Origin: Catellatospora tritici
GTDB lineage: Bacteria > Actinomycetota > Actinomycetes > Mycobacteriales > Micromonosporaceae
Assembly (NCBI RefSeq): GCF_019083965.1
Contig: NZ_JAHRCY010000003.1
Coordinates: 198,706 to 262,705, forward strand
Direction: 5' to 3'
Length of the DNA: 64,000 bases
Part shown: positions 16,733 to 25,252 of the stretch, in pieces
How the letters are laid out: each line of letters opens with the position of its first letter
Numbering within the stretch: position 1 is the first letter of the stretch
Notes under the pieces: model-generated
What the model was told of the DNA's origin: nothing
Database searches by the model: none
Seen by the model: the letters and a program-made list of their open reading frames with translations, nothing else
Program-made: the position numbers and the translations under genes

Positions 16733-17743
16733 TCACAAGTCGAGCAGGGCGCGGAGGTGGTCCGGGACGCCGCGGTTGAAATCGGCGCGGCGTTCGGAGT
16801 AGCGGGCGTTGCCCGCCGACCAGGCGAGCTGTCCGCTGGTCCAGACGCCCGGGGCGGCGGCGACGGCGCGCACCGCGGCGTCCCATACCGGGAAGACGCG
16901 GACGGCTGCTTCGACGGCCGAGACCGCGTCGCGGTAGTCGGCCAGCCGCCGCCGGTATCGCGCGACCAGCAGCTCGGTCGCCTCGCCGAGCGAACACGAC
17001 TCCTGCGCGGCCAGGATCGGGACCAGGTTCAGGGTGCTGCCCTGGCCCAGTTCCACCTCGGCGGAGAGCAGATCGTTGGAGATGGCGATCAGTTCGATGC
17101 CGGAGTCGAGGGCGCTGCGCAGCAGAGGGTCGTCGACGACCGGTTCGGGCAGCTCGATGTCGAGCGCCGCCTCGGTCAGCACGATCGCGATGTGGGCGCC
17201 GAGGTAGCGCGGCCGCTGGTCCAGGTATTCGGCGACGGTCGGGGTACGCCCGGCGCGGGCCTGGACCGCCTCCCAGCGGCAGCCGTCGACGTACTCGTGC
17301 CAGGCCCGGCGGAAGCGGGCCTGCCACTCGGGGGAGGTGCGCGCGGCCAGCGCCTGCCAGGCGTGCCCGACGGCGGTGCCGAGCACGCTGTCCTCGGTGG
17401 TGCCGGGTGGGGTCAGCAGCCCGGTCAGCCGGGCGCAGAGCGCGTCGAGTTCCGGGGTCGACAGCTGCGGCGCGAGGGCTTCGAGCTGGTCGTCGGCGAC
17501 CGACCACAGGGCCATCCATTGGGCGAGCAGCGGCAACATCTCCGGCCGCGCGTCGGGGTACATGCAGCCGACCATGGCGCCGAAGTCGGTCTCGGCGAGG
17601 TAGTCGTCGCCCAGTTCGGGGTCGACGATGGCATGGCGGTAGAGGAAGTCACGCGCGGCCCGGTCGGCCTGGTCGGCGGCGGGGTGCAGCCGGAGCGGCA
17701 CCGGTGGTTCCAGGTCGGCGGCACGCAGCGAGAACGAGGTCAC
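16733..17743 (-). CDS. Class I terpene synthase (sesquiterpene-cyclase type)
   Basis: 336 aa from GTG 17743; a start at GTG 17800 would add 19 residues and neither has a strong ribosome site. The aspartate-rich motif is WSVADDQLEAL (DDxxE, residues about 81-86) and the NSE triad is ISNDLLSAEVELGQG (NDxxSxxxE). A late WSAGNARYSER supplies the usual Arg-Tyr pair. Length equals that of pentalenene- or isozizaene-type bacterial cyclases, so a farnesyl-diphosphate substrate is likely. Product unknown. Upstream lies a same-strand AAA-LuxR regulator and downstream an SGNH hydrolase, suggesting a small terpenoid locus. Confidence 0.88.
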   Translation of the reverse strand: MTSFSLRAADLEPPVPLRLHPAADQADRAARDFLYRHAIVDPELGDDYLAETDFGAMVGCMYPDARPEMLPLLAQWMALWSVADDQLEALAPQLSTPELDALCARLTGLLTPPGTTEDSVLGTAVGHAWQALAARTSPEWQARFRRAWHEYVDGCRWEAVQARAGRTPTVAEYLDQRPRYLGAHIAIVLTEAALDIELPEPVVDDPLLRSALDSGIELIAISNDLLSAEVELGQGSTLNLVPILAAQESCSLGEATELLVARYRRRLADYRDAVSAVEAAVRVFPVWDAAVRAVAAAPGVWTSGQLAWSAGNARYSERRADFNRGVPDHLRALLDL

Positions 17744-17809
17744 GTGTCCAGGATGGACGGTCCCGGCCGATGTCGCCAGGCTGTCCCGCCAACGTGGCAC
17801 GCTGAGCGC

Positions 17810-20515
17810 TCAGTCTGTCACCCGCAGTAGTGCCGACCTGTTGGGGACGCCGTAGCGGCGGTACAGTCGGGTCAGGTTCGCCTCGACTGCCTTGACCGAC
17901 AGGTGCATCGCCCCGGCGATGGCCCGGTTGGTGGCGCCGGAGCGCAGCAGGTCGAGCAGCCGCCGGTCGGCGTCGCTGAGATCGGTCTCGCCCGCGTCCA
18001 GCCGGGCCAGCTCCTGCCGCGCGAACAGCGCGTACGGGGCACACCCCGCCTGCTCGTACCCGTCCAGGGCCTCGGTCAGCGCCGCCCGAGCCGCACCGCG
18101 CCGCCGCGCCCGCCGCTCCAACCCGGCCAGGGTCAGCGCGCACCGCAGCCGCTCCAGCGGGTACGGGTGTGGCGCCGCCATCAGCGCCCGCAGCCGGTCG
18201 GCGGCCTGCCGGGCGTCCCCGGCCGCCCCGTCCACCAGTGCGTCCACCCGGTCGAGTCCGAGCAGGACCACGGTGCGGTTCTGCCGCAGTGCCGCCGCCC
18301 GCGCCTGGGCCAGCACCTCCCGGGCCCGCCCCGGTTCGCCGCCGGTCGCCAGCGCCTCGGCCAGGTCCGCGTCGACCAGGATCATCGTCGGATCGTGGTA
18401 GCCCAGCTCGGCCAGCAGTTGGCGGCCCCGGTCGAGGTTGCGCGCGGCGGCCGCGGCGTCACGGCGTAGCAGGTCGCAGCGGCCCAGGAAGATCAGCGCG
18501 TACGCCTCCCACTCGCGGTCGGCCAGCGTGCCGCCGAGCACCACCGCCTCGGCCAGGTGCGCCGCAGCCCGCTCCACCGTCCCGCTGTTGAGCTCGGCCG
18601 CCCCGGCCATCACCAGCGCCCCGGTCGGCGGCAGGTCCACCTCGCGCCACAGCAGCGCGCACAGCCGTCCCGCCTCCCCGGCGTCGGCGCACAACCCGGC
18701 CCGGTTGTACACCGACGACGCCGTGTACAGGGTGCGGGCCAGGTCGCGGGTGCGCCCGGCGCGTTCGGCGTCGACGACGAAGCGGCGGGCCGCGTCGACC
18801 GCCGCGCCCATCTCGCCCCGGCGCATCTGGACGATCGCGTACCCCATCCGCACCCACACCGACGCCTTGTGCAGCGGCAACGCCTGCGCCAGCGTCAACG
18901 CCTCGGCCAGCGCGGGCAGCTCGCCACCGGTGTCGGCCTGCATCTCGGTCTGCAGCCGGTGCGCCATCACCTCCAGCAGCAGGTCGGGGTCGCCGGACTT
19001 GCGGGCCAGCCGCTCCGCCTCGTCGACCTCCGACACCGCCACGGCGACGCCCAGATCGCGGGCCAGCACGTCGGCGCGCATGGCGTGCAGCAGCCCCAGC
19101 AGCCGGGGGTCGCCCTCGGCGTCGGGTTCGGCCGCGTCGAGCATCGCCCGGATCGCCTCCGGGGTGTCGGTGAGCAGCTCGGCCAGCAGCAGCCGGGCGC
19201 CGACCCGGGCCGTACGGTCGGGGCGGCGCAGCACCGCCGCGCAGGTCGCGCGGGCCTGCTCGGTCAGCCCGGCGGCGGCCGCGTGCTCGGCCGAGGCCAG
19301 CAGCCGCCGGGCCGACCGGCCCGGGTCGGGACTGCGCGCGGCGGCCAGGCGGCACAGCGCGGCGGCGGTGGCCGGGGCGCCCCGGTCGCGAGTGATCCGG
19401 GCCGCGGCGACGAGCTGCTCGGCCAGCGCCTCGTCCGGGCGGGCGGCGGCCAGCGCCCGGTGCCGGGCCGACTCGACCGGGTCGTCGACCAGCGCGGCGA
19501 GCCGGGCGTGGGCGGTACGACGGGCGCGTGGTGTGGCGTCGCCGTACACGAGTTCGGCCAGCAGGGGGTGGCTGAACCGCAGCACCCCGTCCCGCTCGAC
19601 CAGCAGGATGCCCGCCGCCAGCGCGGCGGCCAGCCCGGGATCGTTGTCGGGCAGCATCTCCCGGCCCGGCTTGGCCCCGGTCGCCACCAGTAGTAGCGCC
19701 GGTCCGGCGGCGGCGGGCAGCGCGGCCAGCCGGTCGGCGAGCAGGTCGCGTAGCCGCTGCGGCACCGGCAGCGGGTCGTCGGGGCTGTCCCCGGCGCGGG
19801 CGTGCAGCGCCGCCCGCGCCAGCTCCAGGGCGAACAGCGGGTTGCCGCCGCTGGCCGCGCAGACCCGGTCGGCGGCGACCGCGGGTAGCGCCTGGGCCAT
19901 CCGGTCGGCCAGCAGGCGGCGCAGCGCCGTGGCGGGCAGGGCACTGACCTCCAGCTCCAGCAGCGGAGTCGGGCACAGCCGGGCGCTGTTCGCGGTGGCG
20001 CCCTCGTCGACGAGTTCGGCGGCCAGCACCCGCACCCGGGTGCCCGCCAGGCGCCGGGCGGTGAAGGCCAGCACCTCGGCGCTGGCCTCGTCCAGGAACT
20101 GGGCGTCGTCGAGCACCAGCAGCACCGGCTGCGCGGCGGCGAGCAGGCGCAGGCCCTCGACCACGGCGACCCGGATGGCGAGCTGGTCGGTGGCGCGCCC
20201 GGTCGGGGGAGCGGCCCGCAGCAGCGCGCTGTCCAGCGCCTCGCGCAGGTGCTGGGGCAGGCCGGACAGCCGCGGCAGGACCGGTCCGAACAGGTCGATC
20301 AGCGCCAGGTACGGCAGCTCGCGCTCGGCCGCGGTCGGGCAGGCGCGCAGCACCAGCTCACCGGCGTGCACCGCCTGTGCCGCCAGCGCCGCCAGCAACG
20401 TCGACTTACCGATCCCCCCGGGCCCGCGCAGCAGAACGCCACCACCGGTGCGCAGATGCGCCCAGCATTGCTCCTGCTCGTCGGCGCGGCCCAGCATCGC
20501 GCCTGAGTCCATCAC
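17810..20515 (-). CDS. Large ATP-binding LuxR-family (LAL/MalT-like) transcriptional regulator
   Basis: 901 aa from GTG 20515 (or ATG 20512). Walker A is LLRGPGGIGKSTLLAAL (residues about 27-43), Walker B is VLLVLDDAQFLDEAS, followed by a long alpha-helical TPR-like middle and a C-terminal LuxR helix-turn-helix (LLRSGATNRAIAGAMHLSVK, then VEANLTRLYRRYGVPNRS). LAL regulators are ATP-dependent activators that often control adjacent secondary-metabolism genes. It ends 66 bp before the terpene synthase on the same strand, so a pathway-specific activator role is plausible. Confidence 0.9.
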   Translation of the reverse strand: MMDSGAMLGRADEQEQCWAHLRTGGGVLLRGPGGIGKSTLLAALAAQAVHAGELVLRACPTAAERELPYLALIDLFGPVLPRLSGLPQHLREALDSALLRAAPPTGRATDQLAIRVAVVEGLRLLAAAQPVLLVLDDAQFLDEASAEVLAFTARRLAGTRVRVLAAELVDEGATANSARLCPTPLLELEVSALPATALRRLLADRMAQALPAVAADRVCAASGGNPLFALELARAALHARAGDSPDDPLPVPQRLRDLLADRLAALPAAAGPALLLVATGAKPGREMLPDNDPGLAAALAAGILLVERDGVLRFSHPLLAELVYGDATPRARRTAHARLAALVDDPVESARHRALAAARPDEALAEQLVAAARITRDRGAPATAAALCRLAAARSPDPGRSARRLLASAEHAAAAGLTEQARATCAAVLRRPDRTARVGARLLLAELLTDTPEAIRAMLDAAEPDAEGDPRLLGLLHAMRADVLARDLGVAVAVSEVDEAERLARKSGDPDLLLEVMAHRLQTEMQADTGGELPALAEALTLAQALPLHKASVWVRMGYAIVQMRRGEMGAAVDAARRFVVDAERAGRTRDLARTLYTASSVYNRAGLCADAGEAGRLCALLWREVDLPPTGALVMAGAAELNSGTVERAAAHLAEAVVLGGTLADREWEAYALIFLGRCDLLRRDAAAAARNLDRGRQLLAELGYHDPTMILVDADLAEALATGGEPGRAREVLAQARAAALRQNRTVVLLGLDRVDALVDGAAGDARQAADRLRALMAAPHPYPLERLRCALTLAGLERRARRRGAARAALTEALDGYEQAGCAPYALFARQELARLDAGETDLSDADRRLLDLLRSGATNRAIAGAMHLSVKAVEANLTRLYRRYGVPNRSALLRVTD

Positions 20516-20568
20516 CGCACAGTGTTGCGCCTGCGAACGATTCGCGCGAGACCCGTGGACACGACGGT

Positions 20569-20598
20569 GCTCCCCGCACTGAGCCAGGTGCGGGGAGC
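20569..20598 (-). terminator. Hairpin downstream of the thermolysin-like gene
   Basis: An 11-bp perfect stem (20569-20579/20588-20598) with an 8-nt loop lies 25 bp beyond the protease stop, upstream of the LuxR gene start. Confidence 0.7.
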
Positions 20599-20623
20599 GG
20601 TCCGGTTCGGACGGTGGTCAGGC

Positions 20624-22819
20624 TCAGGTCAGCGACACGTCGTCGAGGTTGAACGCGGTGGCCAGGTTCGAGTCCTCGGTGCCGTAGAACCGCAGCGTGA
20701 CGGTCTGTCCCCGGTAGGCGGACAGGTCCAGGGTGCGCAGCTGGTAGCCGCCACCGGCGTTGAGGTTCGAGTAGGTCAGCTTGGTCACGCCGTTGACCTG
20801 CACCCGCATGTAGTCGTAGGCCAGGGCCTCCCACTCCTGCGTGGTGATGTTCAGGTAGAACGACAGCGTCGCGGTGCCGGTCGTCGGCACGGTCACGTTC
20901 TGGGAGACGTACTCGGTGGCGGTGAAGCCGTTGCCGAGGATCCAGGCGTACCGCGAGCCGCCGTGGGCGTTGGCGGCGTTGGTGGTGACGATCTGCGACC
21001 CGGTCCAGCCGGTCTGGCCCGCCTCGAAGTCACCGTTGACGATCACGTTCGTGCCCGGGTTGCCGGTCGGTGACGGGCTCGGCGAGGTCGGCGGGGTGCT
21101 CGGCGAGGCCGACGGGGAGGGCGAGGACGGCGCCGACGGGGACGCGGTCGGGCTGGTGGTGGGCGACGGCAGGGCGGTGCCGACGCTGCACGCGGCCCAC
21201 GCGACCGAGACCTGCCAGTACTCGACGCTGTTGGCGCCGTAGAGGTCCTTGGCGGCGTTCAGCGACGCGGTGCGGGCCGCCGCGTAGTTGGTGTTGGACG
21301 TCATGTACGTGGTCAGCGCCCGGTACCAGATCCGCGCCGCCTTGTCCCGGCCGATGCCCGCCACGGTGGAGCTGTTGCAGGTGACGCCGTTGTGCGCGCG
21401 CCCGCCGATGGTCTTGCTGCCGCTGCCCTCCGACAGCAGGTAGAAGAAGTGGTTGCCGATGCCGGAGGAGTAGTGCACGTCGAGGTTGCCGACGCCGGAG
21501 TACCAGCAGCCCTTGCTGTTGCCGTCCAGGGTCGGGTCGTCCATGCGGCGCAGCGCCCCGGCGTTGCCGGAGTTCCAGTTGATCTTCTCGCCGATGTAGT
21601 AGTCGCCCGGGTCGCTGCTGTTGGCGGTGTAGAACTCGACCACGGTGCCGAAGATGTCCGAGGTGGACTCGTTGAGGCCGCCGGACTCGCCGCTGTAGAC
21701 CAGCCCGGCGGTGTTGGAGGTGACGCCGTGGGTCAGCTCGTGCCCGGCCACGTCCAGCGAGGCCAGCGGGGTGGTCTGGTTGCTGGAGTTGCCGTCGCCG
21801 AACACCATGCAGAAGCAGCTGTCCTGCCAGTACGCGTTGAGCAGGTTGCTGCCCACGTGCGCGTACGCGGTCGCGCCGACGCCGTCGCCCCGGATGCCCG
21901 AGCGGCCGAACGTGGTCTTGTAGTAGTCCCAGGTCTTGGCCAGGCCGTAGTTGACGTCCACGCCCACGGTCGCCCGGTCGGTCTTGGCCCCGTTGCCCCA
22001 CACGTTGTCGCTGTCGGCGTAGAGCGTCGCGCCCGAGGAGGGGTTGTTCTCCGAGGCACCGTGCGCGTCATAGATCTTCGTGTTGCCGCGCACCGGGTCG
22101 GTCATCGTGTACTGGCTGCCCGACTGCGTGGTGTCGATGCCGACCTGCCCGACGAGCAGGCTGTTGCCGGTGCCCTGCACCTCGTGGATCAGGTCGTACC
22201 CGCTGAGCACGGCGCCGGAGGCGGCGTCGGTGATGACCGCCTCGCGGGCCAGGTTGCCCGTGGCGTCGGTGCCGTCGACGGTGGTGCGGTAGGCCAGCAC
22301 CGGCGCGCCCAGACTGGCGAACACGATCAGGTCCGGCGTGGCCGCCTTCGGCTTGCGGGCGTGCCGGGCGTGCCCGGGAGCCGCCGCGGCGGCCTGCTGA
22401 CGGGTCAGCTTCGGGGTCGTGGTGGGCAGCGAGATCGCGCCGCGCACCGCCGCCGCCCAGTCGGAGCCGGTCAGGCCGCCGCTGGGGGCCAGGTGCACCA
22501 CCAGGTCGCCGCCGACCACCGGCAGCCCCGCGTACGTGCGGTCGAAGCGCAGGTGGCGGCTGCCGTCGGAGTCGACGACCACGTCCTTGGCCACCAACCG
22601 CTCGGCGGGGCCGAGGCCCAGCTGCTTGGCGACGGACGTCGCCTCGGCGCCCGCCTGGCGCAGCTGCTGCGCCAGGGTCGCCGGGTCCAGCCGGACCTGG
22701 CTGATCCCTGCCGACACGCTCGTGGCGGTGTCGGCGTGTGCCTGGGCCAGGCCGATGCCGACGGCGCCAAGCGCCGTCGCCATCGTGGCGGCCGCGGCCA
22801 CGATTGCTCTGCGTGACAT
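20624..22819 (-). CDS. Secreted M4-family (thermolysin-like) metalloprotease with C-terminal jelly-roll domain
   Basis: 731 aa from ATG 22819 with GAGGAAGGA upstream. The signal peptide (RRAIVAAAATMATALGAVGIG, cleavage near AHA) precedes an FTP/PepSY propeptide (RHLRFDRTYAGLPVVGGDL). The catalytic domain has DVAGHELTHGVTS (zinc His pair and Glu, near residue 357) and the third ligand in GGLNESTSDIFG, plus the substrate-binding DVHYSSGIGNHFFYLLS. A Ser/Pro/Thr linker of about 40 residues joins a P-proprotein-like or CBM-like beta domain (NVIVNGDFEAGQTGWTG to the end). It is an extracellular endopeptidase activated by removal of its propeptide. Confidence 0.95.
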   Translation of the reverse strand: MSRRAIVAAAATMATALGAVGIGLAQAHADTATSVSAGISQVRLDPATLAQQLRQAGAEATSVAKQLGLGPAERLVAKDVVVDSDGSRHLRFDRTYAGLPVVGGDLVVHLAPSGGLTGSDWAAAVRGAISLPTTTPKLTRQQAAAAAPGHARHARKPKAATPDLIVFASLGAPVLAYRTTVDGTDATGNLAREAVITDAASGAVLSGYDLIHEVQGTGNSLLVGQVGIDTTQSGSQYTMTDPVRGNTKIYDAHGASENNPSSGATLYADSDNVWGNGAKTDRATVGVDVNYGLAKTWDYYKTTFGRSGIRGDGVGATAYAHVGSNLLNAYWQDSCFCMVFGDGNSSNQTTPLASLDVAGHELTHGVTSNTAGLVYSGESGGLNESTSDIFGTVVEFYTANSSDPGDYYIGEKINWNSGNAGALRRMDDPTLDGNSKGCWYSGVGNLDVHYSSGIGNHFFYLLSEGSGSKTIGGRAHNGVTCNSSTVAGIGRDKAARIWYRALTTYMTSNTNYAAARTASLNAAKDLYGANSVEYWQVSVAWAACSVGTALPSPTTSPTASPSAPSSPSPSASPSTPPTSPSPSPTGNPGTNVIVNGDFEAGQTGWTGSQIVTTNAANAHGGSRYAWILGNGFTATEYVSQNVTVPTTGTATLSFYLNITTQEWEALAYDYMRVQVNGVTKLTYSNLNAGGGYQLRTLDLSAYRGQTVTLRFYGTEDSNLATAFNLDDVSLT

Positions 22820-23036
22820 CGTGTGTCCTTCCTCTGGGCCCGCGAGTCGGGGTTGGTGACCGGGCGGTGAACGTCCGGCGACGGGCCCGAAGCGAAAGCT
22901 AGAGCCGCTGGCCGGGGCACCAGAAGGTCCGCAAGGGACGCGCAAGGGTAGGGCGAGGGGTGCCCCGGGGAACCCGGCCCGCGCGACGGCGTCGCGGCAG
23001 GGGCATCGACGGATGTCGTACGGGTGCGCGAGGCTG

Positions 23037-23720
23037 ATGCGCATGTTCGACTACTACGAGGTTCAGGACGAGCACCTGGACCCTGAGCGGCTCGCCGCGA
23101 CGGCGGCTCGGGCCGAGGCCGGGGACGCCGCGGCGGCGTACCGGATCGGCCGCCACTTCCTGGGGCAGAACGACTGGGACCTGCGGGACCGGGCCGAGCC
23201 GTGGTTCGTGCGCGCCGCCCAGCTCGGCGGCCCCGAGGCGGCGTGGTGGATCGTGCAGGCCTACGCGGGTGCCCTCGACGGCCGGGCCCGGCAGTGGCTG
23301 CGACGGGCGGTCGGGACGGAGAGCGACCCGGGCGGCATCGAGGTCGATTACGGCACGCTGCCGATCGAACTCGACCACGGCCACGCCGTCGACCAGGACT
23401 GGCGCATCCGGGTGCGGTCCGACGACCGGCCGCGTACGGTCGCGGCGCTGCACGCCGCCCGGCCCCGGCTGATGCAGGTGGGAGAGGACGGGCGCGAGTA
23501 CGGCGACGCCGAGTGGCCGCCGCGGCATCCCGGTGGCGGCGACCTGTACACGCCCAACACCTGCCAGGTCGACGACCGGGGCGAGGTGCCCGAGATTTGG
23601 CTGGACTGCAAGAGCGTCATCTACCCGCTCATGGCCCGGACCGTGATCCGGATCGTGGCGCAGGAGCTGCGCGCTGCCGGGCTGTCTCGGGCGCTGCTGT
23701 TCACCGAGAAGATAGCGTGA
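23037..23720 (+). CDS. Sel1-like-repeat protein of unknown function
   Basis: 227 aa from ATG 23037 (ATG 23043 is an alternative). The N-terminal RAEAGDAAAAYRIGRHFLG, then RAEPWFVRAAQLGGPEAAWWIVQAY, forms one or two Sel1/TPR-like helical hairpins; the rest (VDYGTLPIELDHGHAVDQDWRIRV) matches nothing I recognise. The last 20 bases overlap the 3' end of the convergent GT87 gene. A partly decayed copy of its 3' end lies upstream of ilvE at 25166-25225. Confidence 0.65.
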   Translation: MRMFDYYEVQDEHLDPERLAATAARAEAGDAAAAYRIGRHFLGQNDWDLRDRAEPWFVRAAQLGGPEAAWWIVQAYAGALDGRARQWLRRAVGTESDPGGIEVDYGTLPIELDHGHAVDQDWRIRVRSDDRPRTVAALHAARPRLMQVGEDGREYGDAEWPPRHPGGGDLYTPNTCQVDDRGEVPEIWLDCKSVIYPLMARTVIRIVAQELRAAGLSRALLFTEKIA

Positions 23721-23729
23721 CCTGCGAAC
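23670..23729 (+). repeat. Left copy of a diverged direct duplication flanking the GT87 gene
   Basis: This 60-bp stretch covers the last 16 codons of the Sel1-like gene, its stop and 9 bp beyond. It aligns without gaps to 25166-25225: 42 of 60 bases match, and 29 of the last 33 (from CTG at 23697 to CTGCGAAC). A further looser match, CCAGAGGG against CCGGAGGG and then CCATG, follows both copies. Confidence 0.75.
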
Positions 23730-25005
23730 CAGGTGACACACCAGAGGGCCGGGTCAGGCCATGCCGAAGTCGCCCCTGCGGCATAGGTCGTCCACCTCGG
23801 CCGTATTCTCCGGATGAATTCTCGTCTGCTCTGCGTCTGAGTGGTCCGACCTGGGCAAACGGCAGTCCGACGGCGATGGCGACGGCAAGGAGTCCCCGCA
23901 GATTGTGGCCTATCGGGCTCATCAGCGGCGCTGCGTTCGACAGCCACGAGCCGATCGGCAGTGTCATGACGGCCGGCGTCGCTACTCGCCAGGCATGTGT
24001 GACCCGAGCTTCGGAGAAGCTCGCGGCCAGCGCGAGCAGGATCCAGACCTGGTGATGGTTCCAGGAAACGGGTGATACGCAGATCCCGGCCGTGCCGGCG
24101 ATCGCCGCACCGACGATCGGACTTCCGGTACGTGCGGCTCGCGCCGCTCGCCGAAGGGCGATGACCACGATCAACGCCGAGATCAGGACCTGGAGCGCAA
24201 TCCTGGAGTCATCAGGCAATTCGAGCCGAAGCAGTATCCCGTTGACGGATTGGTTGCCTCCGTCGGCGAGGTCACCGATCCGACTCGTCCGGACGACGGC
24301 GTCGAACCAGAAGCGCGCTGAGTCACGTGGAAGCAGCAGCCAGGCAAGGCCGGTGCAGGCCGCGAAGGTGCCGGTGGCGGTGACAGCGTCTCTGCGCCGC
24401 CCGGCAAACCAGTAGTACGGGATGAAGACGAGCGGGGTGAGCTTGATCGCGGCGGCCACGCCCGTTGCCACACCCCGGTACCGAGGTCCGACCAGGGACA
24501 GTGCGTCAAGGCCTACCAGAACCACCAAGAACCAGCTGATCTGCCCGAATCGGATGTTGCTCGCGACCGGGGCGGATACCAGCAGCAGCAGAGCGATCGT
24601 GGGCGTCATGAACCGCGCCGAAGACGTACGAAGGTCAGGCCGATTCCTGGCCACGACCCACGCCGCCGATACGATCGTGGCGATCAGCGCCACCGTCCAG
24701 ATCATGCCTGCGACATACTCGGGGACCAGGTTCAGGGGCGCCAGGACGAGGCCGGCGAACGGCGGGTATGTGAACGGATCCCCGTTTTCCGCGGTGAAGC
24801 CGTAGAGGCTGCCATCGCTGAACAGGGCCCGGATCGAACCGTAGTAGACGTGCAGGTCCGGGAGGTGATCCCACGGAGGGCGCCGGAACGCCGCGACTAC
24901 CTCGACAGCCGCGGCGACCAGGACGGCGAACCACAGGAATGGCACAAGACGCCTTCGGGACGCCGGCCATCCTGCGGCGGATTCGCCCTCGCTGTCGGTG
25001 ATCAT
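23701..25005 (-). CDS. GT87-family polyprenol-phosphate-dependent mannosyltransferase-like membrane protein
   Basis: 434 aa from ATG 25005 with AGGAGA six bases upstream. About ten membrane helices are visible. The early loop DLHVYYGSIRALFSDGSLYG, then FTYPPFAGLVLAPLNLVP, has the Asp and YPP motifs of GT87 (PimE-like) enzymes that use a polyprenyl-phosphate sugar at the outer membrane face. Later motifs are AAIKLTPLVFIPYYWFAGRRR, GNQSVNGILLRL and SPVSWNHHQVWIL. GC content (about 63%) is clearly below its neighbours, and diverged copies of the same 60 bp flank it, both signs of insertion. Acceptor unknown. Confidence 0.85.
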   Translation of the reverse strand: MITDSEGESAAGWPASRRRLVPFLWFAVLVAAAVEVVAAFRRPPWDHLPDLHVYYGSIRALFSDGSLYGFTAENGDPFTYPPFAGLVLAPLNLVPEYVAGMIWTVALIATIVSAAWVVARNRPDLRTSSARFMTPTIALLLLVSAPVASNIRFGQISWFLVVLVGLDALSLVGPRYRGVATGVAAAIKLTPLVFIPYYWFAGRRRDAVTATGTFAACTGLAWLLLPRDSARFWFDAVVRTSRIGDLADGGNQSVNGILLRLELPDDSRIALQVLISALIVVIALRRAARAARTGSPIVGAAIAGTAGICVSPVSWNHHQVWILLALAASFSEARVTHAWRVATPAVMTLPIGSWLSNAAPLMSPIGHNLRGLLAVAIAVGLPFAQVGPLRRRADENSSGEYGRGGRPMPQGRLRHGLTRPSGVSPGSQVTLSSR

Positions 25006-25165
25006 GCCGTCTCCTATACGAACAGTGGTGAGCCCCCATGTCGAGGCTCACCACCCGAGTGCGCTGCGAGTGTGCCAGCGGTGGATCATCATTCCCGTAG
25101 GCCGGCCCATCCTGCCAGGCCCCTACGTCGGCAGGCTGACCAGGGCGCGAACCCACACGAGGTGG

Positions 25166-25225
25166 CTGGCGGCGAGCTGTTCTCGTCGCCGGCTGGTCAC
25201 CGAGGAGATACCGTCACCTGCGAAC
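25166..25225 (+). repeat. Right copy of the diverged direct duplication flanking the GT87 gene
   Basis: Read in codons, it still aligns with the Sel1-like C-terminus (AASCSRRRLVTEEIP against AAGLSRALLFTEKIA), but the stop codon TGA is replaced by TCA. It lies 28 bp before the ilvE start. It looks like a relic of the Sel1-like gene end that originally preceded ilvE. Confidence 0.7.
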
Positions 25226-25252
25226 GAGACGGCACGCCGGAGGGAAACAGCC

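Noticed and set aside
18438-20582. 714-aa plus-strand Ser/Ala/Arg-rich open frame opposite the LuxR gene
   Set aside because: Low-complexity antisense of an Ala/Leu/Arg-rich coding region; the Walker and LuxR motifs lie on the minus strand.
24998-25252. N-terminal extension of ilvE from 24998
   Set aside because: The extra 85 codons cross the duplicated relic; ATG 25253 has a good ribosome site and gives the family-typical start.
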